DNA of 20,437 nt from assembly GCA_021800315.1 (NCBI GenBank), contig JAJYZD010000032.1, forward strand, positions 1 to 20,437, given 5' to 3'. The number at the start of each line of letters is the position of its first letter. Position 1 is the first letter of the stretch. The notes under the pieces were generated by a model, which ran no database searches, was not told the DNA's origin, and worked only from the letters and a program-made list of their open reading frames with translations. Source of the stretch: Bacillota bacterium. Its GTDB lineage: Bacteria; Bacillota; Desulfotomaculia; Desulfotomaculales; JAJYZD01. Shown here in pieces: positions 17,548 through 20,437 of this stretch. The position numbers and the translations under genes were made by a program.

Positions 17548-17734
17548 GTGAACACCTTTCTTTCTGAACTGCACATCGAGAATTTCAGAATGTTTGGAGA
17601 AAAAGAAAGGGCATTTGTCCTTCCTCTCCGTCCAGGACTGACGGCACTCGCAGGCGAGAACGATTCAGGAAAAAACCGCTGTCATCGATGCACTCCGTTT
17701 GGCTCTCGGCACGCGTGACCAGGAGTTTTTTCGC
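17548..17734 (+). pseudogene. Remnant of an OLD-family AAA ATPase/nuclease, frameshifted in Walker A
   Basis: A GTG at 17548, with AGAGGGG six bases upstream, opens a frame reading LSELHIENFRMFGE then GLTALAGENDSGK, the classic start of OLD/RecF-like ATPases. The reading then breaks at a run of six A (17670-17675). With five A it would continue as GKTAVIDALRLALGTRDQEFFR, exactly as expected after the P-loop; with six it shifts and stops at 17718. After EFFR (17734) no family similarity remains, so most of a gene of the usual ~600 codons is gone. It lies 31 bases after brxL on the same strand, so it was probably once part of the same defence island. A slippage-read gene is unlikely because the downstream part is missing. 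Confidence 0.75.
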
Positions 17735-17995
17735 AAGCCAATCTTCAATTCCCGCCACATTGAGCCCCAAAGACTTTTCCTTATCAAATCATCCCCCCAC
17801 CTTTTGGTCTCACATTATGCCAAGAGAACCAGCGTCCTTCTGTCATACTACGGGTGGGGCCGATGCCGGCCCCCAAACACGACCCTGCCGCTAACCTGCA
17901 AACCGGCCGGGGCGGTCACGGTGCCCTCGACGATATCAATGCCGGTTCTCCGGGAAGCCGGCGTGAGGCCGGGAGTTGGTCCGGCCGGATGGAAC
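17735..17995. other. Convergent non-coding region between the island and PBP2
   Basis: No gene is supported on either strand. The first ~120 bases are AT-richer and may be degraded island sequence; the rest is GC-rich with several CCGG-type inverted repeats, including a 5-base stem CCGGC/GCCGG at 17958-17972. The two flanking transcription units point towards each other here. Confidence 0.4.
17856..17873. terminator. Perfect GC hairpin, possible transcript end between convergent genes
   Basis: GGGGCCG (17856-17862) and CGGCCCC (17867-17873) form a perfect 7-base stem with a four-base ATGC loop. Neither strand has a T run after the stem, so it is not a canonical intrinsic terminator. Its place between convergent units makes a bidirectional transcript-end or RNA-stabilising role plausible. 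Confidence 0.35.
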
Positions 17996-19966
17996 TTACC
18001 CGAGATACGATTCCAGGGGCTGATGCACATGGAAATAGGACGCCAGCACATCCCGGACCACCGGCGCCGCGGCCTCCTCGCCCGCACCGGCATGCTCCAC
18101 CACCGCCGCAGCCGCCACCTGTGGATTATGGACCGGCGCAAAAGCGATGTACAGGGAATCGCTGCCACTCCCGGGTACGGTCTGAGCGGTACCGGTCTTG
18201 CCGCCGATCGGAACGGGAAAACCACGGAAAGGAATAACGGCCGTACCTCCGAAGCCGACCGGGCTGGTGTCGAGCGACATGCCTTTTCTAATGGTGGCGT
18301 AAACCGAAGCCGGCACCGGCAATTTGCCGATAACGCGGGGCACGGTTTTCTTCACCAGGCCGCCGGACGGCGTCGTGATCGTCTGGACCAGATAAGGCTG
18401 GTAGAGCGTTCCACCGTTGGCGATGGTAGCCACATAGTCAGCCAGTTGCAGGGGTGTGACCATGTCGTATCCCTGGCCGATGGACATGTTCAGGGTGTCA
18501 TAACGATGCCAGGCTGTATCCCAGGCATATTGGGACTGGTAATAGTCCTTGAGGGCGGTGGTTGCCTTCAGGTAACCGGGGGCGGATTTGTTTCCGTGGT
18601 ATTGCTGCAAGAGGGCTCCTTCTTTTTGCTGTATAATCTGGTTAATATAGTTACTATTCACGGTCTTGTTATAGGCCGGATCGGGCACCACGCCGGCTTG
18701 TTCGTCCGGCAGGCGGATTCCTGTCTTTTGCCCGAATCCGTACGCTTTAGCCCAATGGACGATGCGTTGCCAGCCGAGTTTTAAACCCAGCTTCCAGAAG
18801 AAAGTATCATTGGAGACCTGGATGGAGTTTATAATGTTCATCCATCCGAAACCGGGAGTGTACCAGTTGTGAAATATATGCCTGCCCAGTTTCACATAAC
18901 CTGGGTCGTACAGGAGGGTGGAAGGGGTAACGACATGGTCGACCAGGGCTGCCGTAGCCAGGACCAGTTTGAACGTTGATCCGGGCGGATAGGCCAGGAG
19001 CGCCCGGTTAAGAAGCGGATGACCGGCTCCGTCGACGGCGCTCACCGGATTCTGGGTCGTCATGCCGGTAAAAACGGCCGGATTATAGGACGGGTAACTG
19101 GCCATGGCCAGAATCTTCCCGCTATGGACGCTTTCCAGCACCACCGCTCCGCCGGACACCTGGCTCCCCCTGATCGACTGCGCCTTTTGGACCACTGCGG
19201 CCAGGGCTTTTTGGGCGCTTGCCTCAATCCGGGCGGAGATGGTCAGGGTCAGGTTGTCTCCCGGCCGTGGGCTCACCTTGCCGACCTCACCGAGAACGGT
19301 TCCGCCGGCGTTGACCTCCATCTCCCTGACACCGTCCCGGCCGTGTAAATACTTTTGATAGGTATTTTCTATACCGGCCTGACCGTATTGGTCGCTGAGA
19401 TGATAACCGTCGTGCGGGTTGGCAGCCAGTTCGCCGGGCGTAATGTCGCTGACATAGCCCAACACCTGCGCGGCCAGGTCCTTATAAGGATAATACCGCT
19501 CGGGGGTGACACCGATAACGACTCCCGGCAACTCGTACTTGTGTTCCTCAATCTTGTTCAGCATGGCCCGGGTTATATTCCCGGCCACCTGGATAGGCAT
19601 GTAGAGTTCCCCTTCTTTCTTATACCGGGCGATAACCTGTAGGATTTGGGATTTCTTTTCCCCGATCAGTGAAGCCAGCTTTCCGATTACGACGTTCCTG
19701 TTTTTTACGTCGGGATAAAGCAAGTCAACGTTGAATTCTGGAACATTTCCTACCAGGAGATGCCCGCTGCGATCATAAATATTACCCCTGGGGGCCAGCA
19801 CAGGGTCAAGACGCAGATAGTTTTGGGCGGCTAGGAGATTGTATCTACTGTATTCTATCAATTGCAGGTAGAACAGACGACTAAGCAAAACAAGGAAAGA
19901 TAATATGATTATAGCCAGCAAGACACGCAACTTACGATCAATAGTAGATTCAGGTGATATTATCAT
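17996..19966 (-). CDS. mrdA: Penicillin-binding protein 2 (peptidoglycan D,D-transpeptidase)
   Basis: Encodes about 656 residues from the chosen start. This class B PBP cross-links peptidoglycan during cell elongation at the outer face of the membrane, normally with a RodA-type polymerase. A cytoplasmic tail and one membrane segment (VLLAIIILSFLVLLSRLFY, about residues 14-32) are followed by the PBP dimerisation domain (APRGNIYDRSG). The transpeptidase domain has the catalytic STFK (Ser330), SND (Ser385) and KTG (Lys590). The Asp in the SxD second motif is typical of PBP2 rather than PBP3. The frame is open up to 20095; I prefer the ATG at 19966 because GGAGAG lies 12 bases before it and the upstream residues are not PBP-like. 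An ATG at 19984 is possible. It is chromosomal in character, less GC-rich than the BREX core, and transcribed towards the island. Confidence 0.92.
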   Translation of the reverse strand: MIISPESTIDRKLRVLLAIIILSFLVLLSRLFYLQLIEYSRYNLLAAQNYLRLDPVLAPRGNIYDRSGHLLVGNVPEFNVDLLYPDVKNRNVVIGKLASLIGEKKSQILQVIARYKKEGELYMPIQVAGNITRAMLNKIEEHKYELPGVVIGVTPERYYPYKDLAAQVLGYVSDITPGELAANPHDGYHLSDQYGQAGIENTYQKYLHGRDGVREMEVNAGGTVLGEVGKVSPRPGDNLTLTISARIEASAQKALAAVVQKAQSIRGSQVSGGAVVLESVHSGKILAMASYPSYNPAVFTGMTTQNPVSAVDGAGHPLLNRALLAYPPGSTFKLVLATAALVDHVVTPSTLLYDPGYVKLGRHIFHNWYTPGFGWMNIINSIQVSNDTFFWKLGLKLGWQRIVHWAKAYGFGQKTGIRLPDEQAGVVPDPAYNKTVNSNYINQIIQQKEGALLQQYHGNKSAPGYLKATTALKDYYQSQYAWDTAWHRYDTLNMSIGQGYDMVTPLQLADYVATIANGGTLYQPYLVQTITTPSGGLVKKTVPRVIGKLPVPASVYATIRKGMSLDTSPVGFGGTAVIPFRGFPVPIGGKTGTAQTVPGSGSDSLYIAFAPVHNPQVAAAAVVEHAGAGEEAAAPVVRDVLASYFHVHQPLESYLG

Positions 19967-20039
19967 GCCCGTTTTTCTCTCCATTTTGGGAATTCTGTGA
20001 GCGTAGCAACCTGTCCTGCATCCGGCAACCAGTCCCCTG

Positions 20040-20437
20040 TCAAACGCTACCTTGGATAGACACCTTCCATCCAGATGGCTCGATAGATATGGCAAACAAT
20101 ATGGTCAATAAGCTAAGCACGCCGATACCTACGCTTAGCAGCGCAGGCAGGAACATTCCTATCACCGGAATATCACCTATGGCGATACCCAATATTAAAG
20201 CTGACATTTGTATGCAAGAAACAATCACCAAGAGGGTAACCATGGAAAAGTAGTTTCTATTAACAAAAATTAAGCTTTCTTTGGTGAGGGCAGCCAAATT
20301 CCCCTTAGTGCCACTTTCGGCGACGTATTTGACCATGAGTGACATCAGGAATTCCGAGAGGTAAATCCATCCTGGAAGCATGAAAGCGATCGCCATTACC
20401 AGGCCAACCCAATTTAACGCCCTAAACAGAAGTGCCA
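20040..20437 (-). CDS. Multi-pass membrane protein, N-terminus beyond the window
   Basis: The frame is open from the right edge to a TGA at 20042-20040 and gives about 132 residues. I do not recognise the family. Three strongly hydrophobic segments are visible: one around GLVMAIAFMLPGW, one around VTLLVIVSCIQMSALILG and one around FLPALLSVGIGVLSLLTILFAI. A short hydrophilic loop (YVAESGTKGNLAALTKE) separates the first two. It is probably an integral membrane protein with further segments outside the window. The stop is 73 bases before the PBP2 start on the same strand, so the two could be co-transcribed. Composition is AT-richer than the BREX genes. Confidence 0.6.
   Translation of the reverse strand, partial: ALLFRALNWVGLVMAIAFMLPGWIYLSEFLMSLMVKYVAESGTKGNLAALTKESLIFVNRNYFSMVTLLVIVSCIQMSALILGIAIGDIPVIGMFLPALLSVGIGVLSLLTILFAISIEPSGWKVSIQGSV

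Noticed and set aside
17699..18784. 361-codon open frame on the + strand
   Set aside because: Only its first dozen residues (ALGTRDQEFFR) are real, as the tail of the OLD-type remnant; the rest is opposite the PBP2 gene.
1..20437. CRISPR array, tRNA or rRNA gene, or integrase
   Set aside because: No regularly spaced repeats, no cloverleaf-like sequence and no recombinase gene were recognised on either strand.

Overview
The window carries a complete type I BREX phage-defence locus (about positions 276-17516) on the + strand. Its order is brxA, brxB, brxC, pglX, pglZ, brxL, and all six products have the expected family length and motifs. Between pglZ and brxL sits a two-gene cassette not found in the canonical six-gene order: an AAA+ ATPase and an intracellular subtilisin-like protease. 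Together they resemble the IetA/IetS pair, known as a plasmid-stability toxin-antitoxin system in Agrobacterium and later reported as an anti-phage system. The cassette has its own candidate sigma70-type promoter and lies in a segment of visibly lower GC. It therefore looks like a second defence module nested inside the BREX operon.

Layout. 1-275: left-edge sequence with a possible partial ORF, then an AT-richer leader before brxA. 276-11896: brxA-brxB-brxC-pglX-pglZ, tightly packed, with brxA/brxB and pglX/pglZ overlapping. 11897-12090: spacer with a promoter-like sequence. 12091-15422: ietA-like and ietS-like genes. 15423-15503: short spacer with a small hairpin. 15504-17516: brxL. 17548-17734: decayed start of an OLD-family AAA nuclease, frameshifted in its Walker A motif and then lost. 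17735-17995: non-coding convergent region with a strong hairpin. 17996-19966 (- strand): penicillin-binding protein 2. 20040-20437 (- strand): a membrane protein running off the right edge.

How the genes work together. In type I BREX, PglX methylates host DNA at a short motif. BrxC (ATPase), PglZ (phosphatase-fold protein), BrxB and BrxA act with it to stop replication of unmodified phage, and BrxL is a DNA-binding AAA+ effector. The IetAS-like pair could act as an independent second layer, as an addiction module that stabilises the island, or as a guard that fires when BREX fails. The sequence alone does not decide between these.

Organism. The high GC of the BREX core, frequent GTG/TTG starts, strong AGGAGG-like ribosome binding sites and a PBP2 of Gram-positive style suggest a Firmicute, perhaps of the Peptococcaceae/Moorella type. 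This is an inference with modest confidence. The sharp changes in base composition (brxA, the middle of pglX, ietA/ietS) indicate a mosaic, horizontally assembled island beside a chromosomal cell-wall gene.
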